From positions 4,030,001 to 4,094,000 of the forward strand of contig OY992835.1 in assembly GCA_963921425.1 (NCBI GenBank): 64,000 bases of DNA, written 5' to 3'. This stretch comes from Dryas octopetala. Lineage: Eukaryota; Streptophyta; Magnoliopsida; Rosales; Rosaceae. Positions within the stretch are counted from its first letter, which is position 1. Every line of letters begins with the position of its first letter. Positions 33,424 through 45,768 of the stretch are shown here, one piece after another. A program made the translations under genes and the position numbers. Under the pieces are notes generated by a model. It saw nothing but the letters and a program-made list of their open reading frames with translations, had not been told where the DNA came from and did no database searches.

Positions 33424-34619
33424 TGTTGAATGTTTTCTTAGAACAAAATAAATACATATCTCATTCTAAGTGCACGAAGCGTATTAGTAGCAAAGCGTAC
33501 AAGCACGAGGTCGATCCCACAGGGAATGGTTAATACACAACAAATCAATTCAATTAATCAATAGAATAACTAAATGGGGGGGGTTTAAAGAGATGGAAAC
33601 ACACGCACACTACACCACACACACACACCCTTTATTCTATCTTGCAATGTTAAGTTTTCAGTTTCAAATCAGATAAGCATGCAATAACCATCCAAGGCTA
33701 ATGACAGTTAATTTGAACACAACATATTAAAGTTTGACTGCTAAAAAGGTTTGGCTAGTTACTTTCTCGCAATTGTTCTCCTAATGCATAAACTAAGAGC
33801 TTCTTGGGCCTTCCTTAGCCAGTTAACCTACATGTTCCCTAGTTCAAGCTAAGGCAGCTGTTACCCATGCAAGAGTCATTAAGTTTTATGAGAACGTCAA
33901 ACATGCACAACATATAAGCTTTGACTATTTCCTTATAGAGGTCGCCCAACCCCACTACCAAGAATAATCCCTTATTCTCTTGTTACTTGTGGTTTAGTGT
34001 CTTTGACTATTTCACAGCTAAACCTAACAAATAAACTAGATGCAATTACCCTAAGGTGGCCAGTCAAAGGATGCAAACAACTAGTGACGGGTTCTAATAG
34101 ATAGTGGAAATTTAATACATGCAAACATCAAACTAACAGACCAAGAGACGGATAAACGATTTGTTAAAGCATGCAAATCCATTAATCAACCTACAACTAA
34201 CATGCAAGATAGAATAAATAAATCTACATAATTAAAATGGAAAAGAAAATCAGAATAATATAAATAAATTCCCAATCCATGTTGGAAAGCAAACTAATTA
34301 AACAAAACAATTAAAAACTAGAATTCCAAAAGAAAAACAAAGAAAACATCACTAAGGTGGCAGTGGCGGCGGAAGAAGGTGGCAGCTGTGGCGGCGGCAC
34401 AAGGTGGCAGCGGCTTGACTCCTTCCTCGTCCTTCGGTTCAGCAGAAAAATAAAGAAAGAGAGATGATGGTGGCTGCGGCAAGGGAAGAGAAATAATGGG
34501 GGCTGCTAGGGTTCCTAGGCTGCGTGAGAAAAGAAAGAGAGAGAAAGGAGGCTAGGGTATTGGCGGCTAGAAAGTGGGAGAGACTAAGCTAGGGTTTCTG
34601 AAATTCTAGAGATGACTCC
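33424..34619 (-). repeat. Reverse solo LTR B, first part
   Basis: The plus strand starts TGTTGAATGTTTTCTTAG. It is interrupted after ACTCC (34615-34619) by element A. The remainder is 46841-48042, ending GAACACTCATCA, followed by CTTGC (48043-48047), the same five bases as before 33424. B is thus a reverse LTR of the TGATGAGTGTTCATTTTACGC subfamily inserted into LTR C. Confidence 0.9.
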
Positions 34620-37179
34620 TGTTGAGTGCTCATTTTACACTACTTTATGATACTAACTCCCTAACCCAGAGTGCAAGAACTCGATATTTTGTGTGTTGTT
34701 AGTTTGTTTTTGTTCTTATAGGATAAAATGAGCAAAGAAGAGAAAAGGAGCCAAAAGAACCATTTTTAGATGTTTCCTAGTCAAACTAGGAAAACGAGTG
34801 AAATCCTGGTCAAGCCAGGAAAAGTGCAGAAATCCTAGTCAAATGAGGATTCCTAGTCACACTAGGAAACATCAAGTTCAGAACCATCATTGCGGAGCCA
34901 GAAATGAGAAATCCTGATTGAAACTGGAAATCCTGGTTGAACTAGGAAACCTAACCCAACTAGGGAAAGGAGTCCTAATGACACTAGGAGACCCCAGGGG
35001 CAATATGGTCATTACGAGAAGTCGAAATGGATAAGGAATCCTTCATTTACAAGAAATCCTAGTTGCACTAGGAAATGTTGGTCAAAGTCAACTCTACAAA
35101 GTCAAGGTTCCTGAAGCTTCTAGAAGGTGGTGGATATCCATGGAAATAAATGGAGGGAAGAAATGAATTCAAATTCAAATGGAGATGAGGGGCAAGATGG
35201 GAAGTCAAAGTTAATGGTCAAGGGTCAACTATGACAAAGTCAACAAGTCAAATGGGTCATGGGCCTATGCAATGCCGAAATCTGAAGGGGCCATGCATGC
35301 ATGCATGCGCCAGCCCAAGAGGAAGCCCAATGCGCCAGCCCAAGACTAGCAGCCATGCGCATGCACTAAACCCTAGGGGGCTAGCTTGTGTCACTTAAGC
35401 CCAAAGCCAAAGCCCTTGCCGCAAGCCCAATGCTCTCCTAACCCTAGCTGCTGCCGCACTTTCTTGTTCTTGCCTCCCAAGGAATCCTAGCTGAAAAAAG
35501 AAGTCAAAACCCTGGAAAATAGAGCACCAATTTCGACAGCAATTCTGTAATTCTCCAGAATGAATCAGGTAGCATGCCATATATGGTTGGAAAGATACGG
35601 ATGTTAGCTTCGTAGGGAATTTTACGGATTTCGATTCCGAGTTTTCTAGCTCAAGATATGGCCATTTTAGTGGAGGTAGCGCAGCAGTTCCGCGAGCTGA
35701 AAAAGGAGTTACGCCCAAAAAGAGCCCAAATCAGCCCAAGGCCCATGCTTGGCCGAAAATTATAAGCCTTGGTGTGCAAGGAATGCACTTATCCCACATT
35801 GAAGAGAAAAGAGAAATCTCAGCCCCACTCTCCTCTATAAATACATCTTTATAACTCAAGGAGAGGGTTCTCTCCTCTTAAATTTTCAGAAACCCTAGCT
35901 AGCCTCCTTCTTTCTGGCCGCACACCCTTCTCTTCTCTCTCTCTTTTTCTTTTATTTCTCTGAAGCAAACCCTAGCAGCCACCATCTTTTTCTTTTCTCT
36001 TGCCGCAGCCCCCATCACCTCCTTCTCTTCTCTTTATTTTTCTGCTACAGCCACCTATCTTTGTGTTCTTCTATTTTTGCGCTGAATTGAAGTAGGAGAA
36101 GGAGGACAAGCCGCAGCCACCTCCAGCAGCCACGCCATCATCACCTTGCTGCCACCTTGCCGAGCACCTCAGCAACATTGCCGTGGACTCCAAGGCCGAG
36201 CAGCAGCCCACCATGCCACCTTCTTGCAGCCGCCTCTACCTTGCTGCCTTGGCTTGATTTCTTCTTCCCTTTCTTTTATTTTCATTATTTTAATTATGCA
36301 TTATTTATTTGTGAATTTAATTATGTGTAGCTGAATAGTGGGCTAGGGCTAGGATGAAGCCCTGGCGATGCTGTTTACTCTCACTATGGATTATTGATTT
36401 TTAATTATTTACATGTTGACAAATCTTGGATCTCTGTTTAAATTGAATCTATTTGTTTCGCATCTTTGACTGATCACCTTAGGTTGCATGCATCTAGACA
36501 TATGTTGTGAAACTAAATAAGCTCGAAAGGATGATAGTTTCAATAGGCAACAAGTGGATATCCTAAGATAATATTCATGAGAAAAGGGATCATAGAGGAC
36601 ATAGGGTACATTAATTTGGAGCTATGCGCTATGTGTTTGTCACTCTCACAGATCGTAATGACTCTTGCATGGGTAACAGCTGCCTTAGCTTAGCACTAGG
36701 GAACATGCAAGTTAACTGGCTAAGGAAGGCCCAAGAAGCTCTTAGTTTATGCACAGTAAGGGGAGTAATTGCTAAAAGTAACTAGCCAAACCTTTTAGTA
36801 GACGAACTTTGTTGACATGTTTATATATTGATTGTTAATATCCATAGTAGAGTGAATGGTATGCTAGTGGTGGATTCTGACCCCTAGTGTTTCTTTATTA
36901 TTGTTTTATCCAAATTCATTCAGTTGTTATTTTAAAGTTTTGTCATTTATCTGTTAGTTTGTCTAGTCTCAAAAACCAATCTAAACCCCCCATTTGCGTG
37001 TGTGAGTTAGAGTTGATTTAATCTAATTTAATTAAGTTAGTGATCATAACACTGGTACAATTCCCTGTGGGATCGACCTCGTATTTGTAAGCTTTGCTAC
37101 TCCGCGATTCGTACACTTGCGAGTTAACCTAGAGTTGTTAAAAAGGTTTATTATAATTGCTCTAGGAAAACATACAACA
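34620..37179 (+). repeat. 5' LTR of element A (2,560 bp)
   Basis: It starts TGTTGAGTGCTCATTTTAC and ends AAACATACAACA. It includes the hairpin array (34775-35075), a TATAAATA at 35836, a CT-rich leader (35930-36010) and conserved blocks near 36655-36760 and 37059-37135 shared with the TGATGAG-type LTRs. The ORF 35395-35718 (minus) is a by-product also present in the 3' LTR. Confidence 0.92.
35836..35843 (+). promoter_or_regulatory. Probable LTR promoter TATA box (TATAAATA)
   Basis: Identical context to 2285-2292, with a pyrimidine-rich stretch downstream. The partner in the 3' LTR is at about 45675. Confidence 0.5.
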
Positions 37180-37185
37180 AGTTTT

Positions 37186-37203
37186 TGGCGCCGTTGCCGG
37201 GGA
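37186..37203 (+). promoter_or_regulatory. Primer-binding site, tRNA-Asp
   Basis: TGGCGCCGTTGCCGGGGA, a perfect 18-base complement to the plant tRNA-Asp 3' end, six bases after the LTR. Confidence 0.93.
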
Positions 37204-37317
37204 ATTGTTATTTGTGTTGATTGCTAGTTTAATTATCTTTTGTTAAGTCATTTTAGTTAGGTTTTATTTTCTGTTTTTATTTTGGTTCTCACTGATTTCT
37301 CTTGTTTCTAAGGTATA

Positions 37318-40300
37318 ATGGAAGAATCAAATTCGAAGATCACTCCTCTTTCACGCGTAGAAGGCCAAAAGGTGTTGAGTGCGTACAAGGGAAGGCCGAG
37401 ACTCAATTGGACACCATTAAGGATGAGGTAGACTCTTGTGTCGCCGAAAGGAAGTGAATCTGAAGAAGCATACGAAGAGGAGAAATCAGAAGAGGAAGTC
37501 GAGGAGACCTTGCAGCCGAATGCATCTCAAATGAGAATACCTTTGAGTGGTTATTCGTCTCCAACGCTTCTAGCTCAACCTACGTGCATTGTTTACTCTC
37601 AAGTGGAAGCTGATTTTGAACTTTCGAGTGGGACAATCAAACTTCTTCCATCATTTCATGGGTTAGAAGGAGAGGATCCCTACGTGCATATCAAGGAATT
37701 TCATGCAATATGCGAGATTGGCAAGCTGAGGGGGTTGAGCGATGATCAAAGAAAGTTAAGGTTATTTCCATTCTCTCTTAAAGATAAAGCTAAACATTGG
37801 TTGTTTTCCTTGCAGGTCGCTTCAATTACAACGTGGGAGGAACTGGCATCTAAGTTTCTTCTGAGGTTCTATCCAGTTAGCAAGACTATCATCATGAGGA
37901 AGCAGATCTTAGGGTTTACACAATCAGAGGACGAAGTGTTTCATGAGAGTTGGGAAAGGTACCAAGAGCTTCTGACTTCGTGTCCACACCATAATTTTGC
38001 CCCATGGATGCAGATTGAATACTTTTATGAGGGTTTGTTGGATCAAGATCGTAATATGGTGGATATGACATGTGGAGGAGCACTGAAAAAGAAGACTTTT
38101 GAAGAAGCATGGACACTCTTTGACACATTGGCGTTGAGTTCACAGCAATGGAATAGACGGAAAAGAGTGGAAAAGAAATCAGTCATGGAAGCTGAGATGT
38201 CTGAGCTCAAGCAGATGATGCAGGTTCTGATGGCGAATCATGGAGCTAGGTCATCACAAGGAGAGTCATGTTTTGAGGTTGAAAAAGTTCAAGTTAGACC
38301 GAGTGTACAGTCCCCTGTTGAGCGGAGAAGTACCTATTTGGAGGACATGATTGCTGCATTAGCTCATAGTACAACTTCGATGTCTAATAATACCAAGTCA
38401 TTTATGAATAAGACTGAGGAGCAGTTGAGTGTCACAGCTAAAGCTATCTCGAATTTGGAAGCCCAATTGGAACAAGTGACTTTAACCTTGGATAAAGTGG
38501 TAAAGGGTGCACCAAATCAAGATAAGGCTGAAGCAATCACTACTTTGAGAAGCGGGAAAGTGATTGATAACAAAGTGGGCACTACTCAAGAGGATAATCC
38601 AGGCAATGAGGATGAAGTTGAGATGCTAGATCCTGAACAAGTGGAAAAGTATAAGAGGGATAAAGTTAAGGTTAAGGATGAGGAAGAGGAGGAAAGAAAG
38701 AAGCAAGAAAAGCACATTGCTACGCGTGCTAGCAAGAAGGCCGAGATTACTTCCTCTATTCCAAGAGCTCCATTGCCTTTCCCTCAACGTCAAAGGAAGC
38801 AGAGTAAGGATGAGCAAGCTAAGGAAATTTTGGAGATGTTTAAGAAAGTGGAAATCAACATTCCTTTGCTTGATGCTATTCAGCAGATTCCTAAGTATGC
38901 CAAGTTTTTGAAGGAATTGTGCACACACAAGAGGAAATTCAAAGAACATGAGCAAGTGTGTCTCAGTGAAGAAGTAAGTGCAGTTTTGCAAAGGAAGTTG
39001 CCGCCCAAGTTGAAAGATCCTGGCAGTTTCACAATTCCATGTTTGGTGGGGAATCATAAGTTTGAGAAGGCATTGCTGGATCTGGGAGCAAGTATTAATT
39101 TGATGCCGTATTCAGTTTTTGCACAGTTGGGCATAGGAGATCTTAAACCTACTGGTGTTACTCTTCAATTGGCAGATCGTTCAGTAAAGGTTCCGAAAGG
39201 TGTGGTTGAAGATGTGCTGGTTCGGGTTGCAGATTTGATCATGCCCGCTGATTTTATCATTCTTGAAATGGAGGATACCCCAATTAGAGGAAATGAACTA
39301 CCGATCATATTGGGAAGACCGTTCATGGCCACAGCAAACACCAAGATTGATGTAAGTAATGGGAAGTTGACAATGTCTGTACTTGGTGAAACAGTTGAGT
39401 TTGATGTTTTTGGTGCAATGAAATATCCAAAGGAAGAGGATGATTGCCTAAGGATTGACAATTTGGACCCATTGGTTGAGGAAGTGGGCGAAACTAATCT
39501 TGCAGAGGATACATTGGAGGTTGTTTTGGGAGCACCAGAGTCCAGTGCATTAGAGGAAAAAGTGGAAAAAGCTCCTAAACTCTTGGAAGGCACCCGACCT
39601 ATCAGGAATAAGTGGTCCAACCCATTTGAAATGTTAGTACCCACTAATCAGAAGACACTTCCTTCTATTGAGCAAGCACCTAAGTTGGAGCTGAAACCGT
39701 TACCGGAGCATTTGAAATATGCATTTTTGGGAGAAAATGAGACTTTGCCTGTGATTATTGCAGCTAATTTGAGTGCAGGAGAGGAAGAAAGACTTTTGAG
39801 AGTTCTGAAGGAAAATTGGTTAGCATTGGGGTGGACCATAGCCGATATCAAGGGAATCTCACCCACAGTGTGTATGCATAGAATTTTACTTGAGGAGGAA
39901 TCTAGGCCTACTCGTGATGCCCAAAGAAGACTGAATCCAACTCTGAAGGAAGTTGTGCGTAATGAGGTAATCAAATTGTTGGATGTTGGTATTATTTATC
40001 CTATCAGTGATTCGAAGTGGGTTAGTCATGTTCAAGTGGTGCCGAAGAAAAGTGGTATTACTGTGGTGAAGAATGAGCATAATGAGTTGGTCCCCCAAAG
40101 GACGCAAACCGGTTGGCGTGTCTGTATTGACTATCGGAAGCTTAACACCGCGACAAGGAAGGATCATTTCCCTTTGCCATTTATCGACCAGATGTTGGAA
40201 AGGTTGGCCGGCCATAGTCACTATTGCTTTTTGGATGGGTATAGTGGGTACAATCAGATTGCTATTGCACCCGAGGATCAAGAGAAGACCACGTTCACAT

Positions 40301-42571
40301 GTCCATTTGGTACGTTTGCTTATAGGAGGATGCCATTCGGATTGTGCAATGCCTGCAACATTTCAGAGATGCATGATGTCTATTTTCTCTGACATGGTGG
40401 AACGAATCATTGAGGTATTTATGGATGATTTTTCTATTTTTGGTTCGTCTTTTGATGCGTGTCTGGATAACTTGTCTTTAGTTCTGAAAAGATGTCAAGA
40501 AGCCAATCTAGTGCTTAATTGGGAGAAATGTCACTTCATGGTTCAACAAGGGATAGTATTGGGTCATGTGATTTCAAAGGAGGGCATACAAGTTGATAAG
40601 GCCAAGATTGATGTGATACAGAGATTGCCGCCTCCATCGAGTGTTAAGGAAGTAAGAAGTTATTTAGGCCATGCTGGGTTTTATAGGAGGTTCATCAAGG
40701 ATTTTTCCAAGATCTCCAGGCCTTTGTGCACCTTATTGCAAAAAGAGGTGAATTTCGAGTTTAATGAGGATTGCTTGGTTGCTTTTAACAAATTGAAGAA
40801 GCTACTCACTTCCGCTCCGATCATCATGCCACCCGATTGGAATTTGCCGTTTGAGCTTATGTGTGATGCAAGTGACTATGCTGTTGGAGCTGTTTTGGGT
40901 CAGAGAGTTGATAAGCTGCCACATGTGATCTATTATGCAAGTAGGACTCTGAATGATGCTCAATTGAATTATTCTACTACCGAGAAGGAGTTGCTTGCTG
41001 TGATCTTTGCCTTGGAGAAATTTAGAAGTTATTTGATTGGGTCCAAGATCACCATCTACACGGATCATGCCGCTCTCAAGTATCTGCTGAATAAGAAAGA
41101 CGCCAAGCCGAGGTTGATTAGATGGACTCTGTTGCTACAGGAATTTGATATTGAGATCAAGGATAAGAAAGGGTGTGAGAATGTGGTAGCAGACCATTTG
41201 AGTAGACTCGTCAATGAGGAACAGTCTGAAGAAGACACACTACCGTTACGAGAGTCATTCCCGGACGAGCAGCTTTTCGCCATTTTGACTACTCCATGGT
41301 ATGCTGACATAGCGAATTATTTGGCAAGTGGAGTGTTGCCCAATGATCTGACACACTACCAAAGGAAGAAATTTTTGCATGATGTCAGACAATATGTGTG
41401 GGATGATCCTTATTTGTTCAAATATGGGTCAGATCAGTTGATAAGACGATGTGTACCGGAAATAGAGCAGAGGAATGTCATTGAGATGTGCCATTCTAAA
41501 GAATGTGGAGGCCATGGTGGAGGAACTAAGACCGCTTACAAGATTCTTCAAGCAAGTTTCTTTTGGCCCACTATCTTTCATGATTGTCATCAGTTTTATC
41601 TCACATGTGACAGATGTCAGAAGATGGGAAATATTTCTGCTCGTGATCAGATGCCACTGAACTTCATGTTGGAAGTCGAAATCTTTGATGTTTGGGGTAT
41701 AGATTTCATGGGACCATTTCCATCTTCTTTTGGATACGAGTACATTCTGGTGGGAGTTGATTATGTGTCTAAGTGGGTGGAAGCTGTCGCTTGTAGGACT
41801 AATGATGCTCGAGTGGTCTTGAATTTCCTTAAGACCAATATCTTTGCACGATTTGGTACCCCGAGAGCAATCATTAGTGATGGGGGATCGCATTTTTGCA
41901 ATAAGCTGTTTGAGGCCGTGATGAAGAAATATGGAATAAGGCATAAAGTGGCTACTCCCTACCATCCTCAGACGAGTGGGCAAGTGGAAATTTCGAATCG
42001 TGAGATTAAGTTCATTTTGGAAAGAACGGTGCTCGCCAATAGGAAGGATTGGTCTACCAAGCTTAATGATGCATTATGGGCTTATCGCACTGCGTACAAG
42101 ACGCCCATTGGAATGTCTCCGTTTCGACTGATCTATGGGAAAGCTTGTCATTTACCAGTTGAGCTTGAGCATAAGGCATATTGGGCGATTAAGAAGTTCA
42201 ATTTCGATATTCATGCCGCTGGTGAGAAAAGGAAGTTGCAACTTAGTGAGCTGGAGGAAATACGACACTTCGCATATGAGAATGCTAAGTTGTACAAGGA
42301 AAGGACCAAGAGGTACCATGATAAGAAGCTACGTCCGAGAGAGTTCTTTGTTGGAGGGAAGGTGTTATTATATGACACACGATTACGTCTCTTCCCAGGC
42401 AAGTTGCGTTCGAGATGGACCGGACCTTATGAGGTGATTAGAGTGTTTCCTTATGGTACAGTTGAAATCAAGAATCCGAAGAATGGGAACATATTTAAGG
42501 TCAATGGTCATCGTGTGAAGCCTTTCCTTGAACCTGATTTTGAGCTGAACCAAGAAAAAATTGATTTCTAG
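37318..42571 (+). pseudogene. Gag-Pol polyprotein of element A (one premature stop, one frameshift)
   Basis: The ATG at 37318 opens a frame closed by TAG at 37429 after 37 codons. The same frame then runs open to 40392, and the rest of pol (to 42571) is in another frame. Domains: Gag (about 37670-38160; retrotransposon gag family), a charged linker with a coiled-coil-like stretch, aspartic protease (LLDLGASINLMP near 39075, then ILGRPFM), RT (39870 on; [13 protein letters not shown] box near 40420), RNase H (CDASDYAVG near 40860; TDHAALK near 41060), integrase (zinc-binding H/C motif 41488-41610; catalytic Asp in GIDFMGP near 41700 and in ISDGGSHF near 41878, Glu near 41985). The shift is at 40351-40354, where two bases appear lost just before the RT catalytic box. 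All enzymatic motifs are otherwise preserved; sequencing error is possible. Confidence 0.93.
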
Positions 42572-42800
42572 TACAAGACTAGGTCTGGCTGAAGACGTGA
42601 AACTTAGCGCTTCTTGGGAGGCAACCCAAGGGATGGATGACGACGAGGAGGTGATTTTGTACATATGCGTGGGCAAGCCATTTTCACATCAGCCAAGGTA
42701 CGTTTTCACCCTCTCTTTGCTTCGTTCATTAGTTTTGTTTTATTTGATGTTTTTCCCTTCCTCTTTTCATTACATTGTGCATTACATTTGTCATTCATTT

Positions 42801-42820
42801 AAACATTGAGGACAATGTTT
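42801..42820 (+). other. Conserved RNA hairpin in the 3' tail (8-bp stem, AGGA loop)
   Basis: AAACATTG pairs with CAATGTTT. It is the homologue of 3954-3973, with one compensatory base-pair change. Confidence 0.55.
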
Positions 42821-43702
42821 CTTTTAAGTTTGGGGGTGGGGAATGCAACGCATTTTTCGTTTTTAGTGTGTAAAAAAAAAAAAAAAAAATTTTTTACTTT
42901 TGTTGTAAATTAAGGGTATCAAACCCACATTAAAATGCATCTGTTCTTAAGATTTCATTCACCATAGTGATGGATTCGAATCTTTAGAAGCATGCAACAG
43001 TGTTTTTGAGTCTTTTTGTTTGTTTTAAGTCTTGAGTCCCCAACTAATTGATTTTATATTGCATAGCTATTATGAGCATGTCTAGCTTGACTATATAGTA
43101 TGTATTCTTCTTTATCTAGTATTGTTTCGTAACATGCTTTACAACTCTATGGACTTGTGGCCTTGTTTTCATGAGCTTAAGTGATAACTTACATGACTAG
43201 AGATGCATATACTTAATAGAGTAGACTTGTATGACCTAAGTGAGCTTTTGAGCCCTGTACTTCAATTCCTGAGTGTTGACATTACTCTAATATTTTCGTG
43301 TCATATAAAGTCGTTGTGATCTCATTATTCTTTCTTTTGATTAAGTACTTGGAATATAATTGTGAATCAATAAGCTAGAACTTCTCTCTTATTCTATTCA
43401 AAGCATGGATATAACTACATGAATCTTAGGAGATGATATTAGGCCTTGTTTGTTTTTAACCCATAGCCTAAGGCCTACCTTATGTTATCACCCTAGTCAA
43501 ACATTTTGAGCCTAATGACCTTTTCTTTGTTTACCCTTATACCAAACCCTAAGTTTGGGGGAGTTTCACCCCTCTACCTGTTTACCTTACCTATGAATTT
43601 GCATGGAGTTGGTGATAATGTGAGGTTGAAAAGAAATGTCTATGCATAACTCGATGTAAAAGGAAAAGAAATTGTGTTTAAGATTGTTTGTCGTTCCCTT
43701 TC

Positions 43703-43733
<31 letters not shown>

Positions 43734-44445
43734 AAAAATCAAAAATCAAAGGGAAGGGACGATTTCAAAAGATGGAAGTGGAAAGGTGTTCGAATTTGAG
43801 CTATGAGTACAAATTATGCAAAGAATGCCTTTATTGATTTCCTTGTGCAAATCCATAGTCTGTAGCCCTTTGTTCTCCCTTTCATTTCAATACCTTATCC
43901 TAACCTAAGCCTCCATTACAACCCACATAAAAGTCCTATTTGATCTTGGGAGAAATGTGGTTCATTATGTGAAGTCTAGATAAAAGGGAAGCTTATGGTT
44001 ATTGATTCTGTTCCAAGTATTTTAATTCCTTCTATTGAGATCAGTGTTTCAGTGTGCTTTTCTTTCATGATTAATATGTGAGCTTTTTGTATTTGTTTAT
44101 CATATCATCTCTCACATATACTTGAGTGCACGTGTTAACCCAATCTCTGAGCATTTTATTGTTGAGAGTATGCCTTAGTGAGAATTTGAGTTGAATCTAT
44201 TTTGTGTATGCTGATTTAGTCTTGTTTGTCTAACCACTTGAGTTTGTGTCAAAGATGGTCTATATATTTCATGGAGGAGTAAGGTATGTTAATTGAAGCA
44301 TTATTAGAGATTGAGGAATAAATTCTATATGTATCTTGCTTGACTATGCTATTTATGACTGTACTTATGAAGTCATGTGTTGGGATGTTTTGAGTCTGTC
44401 TTGAGCCTTTTCTTTGTTCTTTTTGCTCGAGGACTAGCAAAATCT

Positions 44446-44458
44446 AAGTTTGGGGGTG
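44446..44458 (+). promoter_or_regulatory. Polypurine tract of element A
   Basis: AAGTTTGGGGGTG abuts the 3' LTR TG at 44459. Confidence 0.9.
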
Positions 44459-45768
44459 TGTTGAGTGCTCATTTTACACTACTTTATGATACTAACTCCC
44501 TAACCCAGAGTGCAAGAACTCGATATTTTGTGTGTTGTTAGTTTGTTTTTGTTCTTATAGGATAAAATGAGCAAAGAAGAGAAAAGGAGCCAAAAGAACC
44601 ATTTTTAGACGTTTCCTAGTCAAACTAGGAAAACGAGTGAAATCCTGGTCAAGCCAGGAAAAGTGCAGAAATCCTAGTCAAATGAGGATTCCTAGTCATA
44701 CTAGGAAACATGAAGTTCAGAACCATCATTGCGGAGCCAGAAATGAGAAATCCTGATTGAAACAGGAAATCCTGGTTGAACTAGGAAACCTAACCCAACT
44801 AGGGAAAGGAGTCCTAATGACACTAGGAGACCCCAGGGGCAATATGGTCATTACGAGAAGTCGAAATGGATAAGGAATCCTTCATTTACAAGAAATCCTA
44901 GTTGCACTAGGAAATGTTGGTCAAAGTCAACTCTACAAAGTCAAGGTTCCTGAAGCTTCTAGAAGGTGGTGGATATCCATGGAAATAAATGGAGGGAAGA
45001 AATGAATTCAAATTCAAATGGAGATGAGGGGCAAGATGGGAAGTCAAAGTTAATGGTCAAGGGTCAACTATGACAAAGTCAACAAGTCAAATGGGTCATG
45101 GGCCTATGCAATGCCGAAATCTGAAGGGGCCATGCATGCATGCATGCGCCAGCCCAAGAGGAAGCCCAATGCGCCAGCCCAAGACTAGCAGCCATGCGCA
45201 TGCACTAAACCCTAGGGGCTAGCTTGTGTCACTTAAGCCCAAAGCCAAAGCCCTTGCCGCAAGCCCAATGCTCTCCTAACCCTAGCTGCTGCCGCACTTT
45301 CTTGTTCTTGCCTCCCAAGGAATCCTAGCTGAAAAAAGAAGTCAAAACCCTGGAAAATAGAGCACCAATTTCGACAGCAATTCTGTAATTCTCCAGAATG
45401 AATCAGGTAGCATGCCATATATGGTTGGAAAGATACGGATGTTAGCTTCGTAGGGAATTTTACGGATTTCGATTCCGAGTTTTCTAGCTCAAGATATGGC
45501 CATTTTAGTGAAGGTAGCGCAGCAGTTCCGCGAGCTGAAAAAGGAGTTACGCCCAAAAAGAGCCCAAATCAGCCCAAGGCCCATGCTTGGCCGAAAATTA
45601 TAAGCCTTGGTGTGCAAGGAATGCACTTATCCCACATTGAAGAGAAAAGAGAAATCTCAGCCCCACTCTCCTCTATAAATACATCTTTATAACTCAAGGA
45701 GAGGGTTCTCTCCTCTTAAATTTTCAGAAACCCTAGCTAGCCTCCTTCTTTCTGGCCGCACACCCTTC
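44459..45768 (+). repeat. 3' LTR of element A, truncated
   Basis: Collinear with 34620-35929. It stops after GGCCGCACACCCTTC, where the 5' LTR continues TCTTCTCTC but here the sequence becomes reverse LTR B material. The two sides share only TC at the junction. Confidence 0.93.

Larger units (their letters stand above)
42572..44458 (+). mobile_element. Non-coding 3' tail of element A
   Basis: No gene; no env-like ORF. It contains a hairpin CTTGGGAGGCAACCCAAG (42612-42629), a hairpin at 42801-42820, PPT-like AAGTTTGGGGGTG copies at 42826 and 43551, the PPT at 44446, and A runs at about 42872-42889 and 43701-43731. The order is the same as in 3700-5750 and, for the second half, 31304-32522. 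Confidence 0.8.
34620..45768 (+). mobile_element. Element A: nearly complete, young Athila-lineage Ty3/gypsy retrotransposon
   Basis: It has a 5' LTR 34620-37179, tRNA-Asp PBS 37186-37203, gag-pol 37318-42571, a 1.9-kb non-coding 3' tail, PPT 44446-44458 and a 3' LTR truncated to its first 1.31 kb (44459-45768). Over the shared 1.31 kb I count by eye about five substitutions and one 1-bp indel, so the insertion is recent. The missing 3' part of the second LTR is replaced by a duplicate of the flanking LTR B. There is no envelope-like ORF after pol, unlike classical Athila. Confidence 0.93.

Noticed and set aside
35395..35718. 107-codon minus-strand ORF, repeated at 45233-45556
   Set aside because: Its two copies are the two LTRs of one young element, so near identity is expected and is not evidence of coding.
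37059..37135. tRNA-like gene suggested by GGGATCGACC words in the LTR end
   Set aside because: No cloverleaf can be drawn; the words are part of the conserved U5 block repeated in all LTRs.
42572..44458. Possible envelope-like gene after pol, as in some Athila elements
   Set aside because: No ORF longer than about 80 codons and no membrane-protein pattern on the plus strand; the tail is AT-rich with homopolymers.
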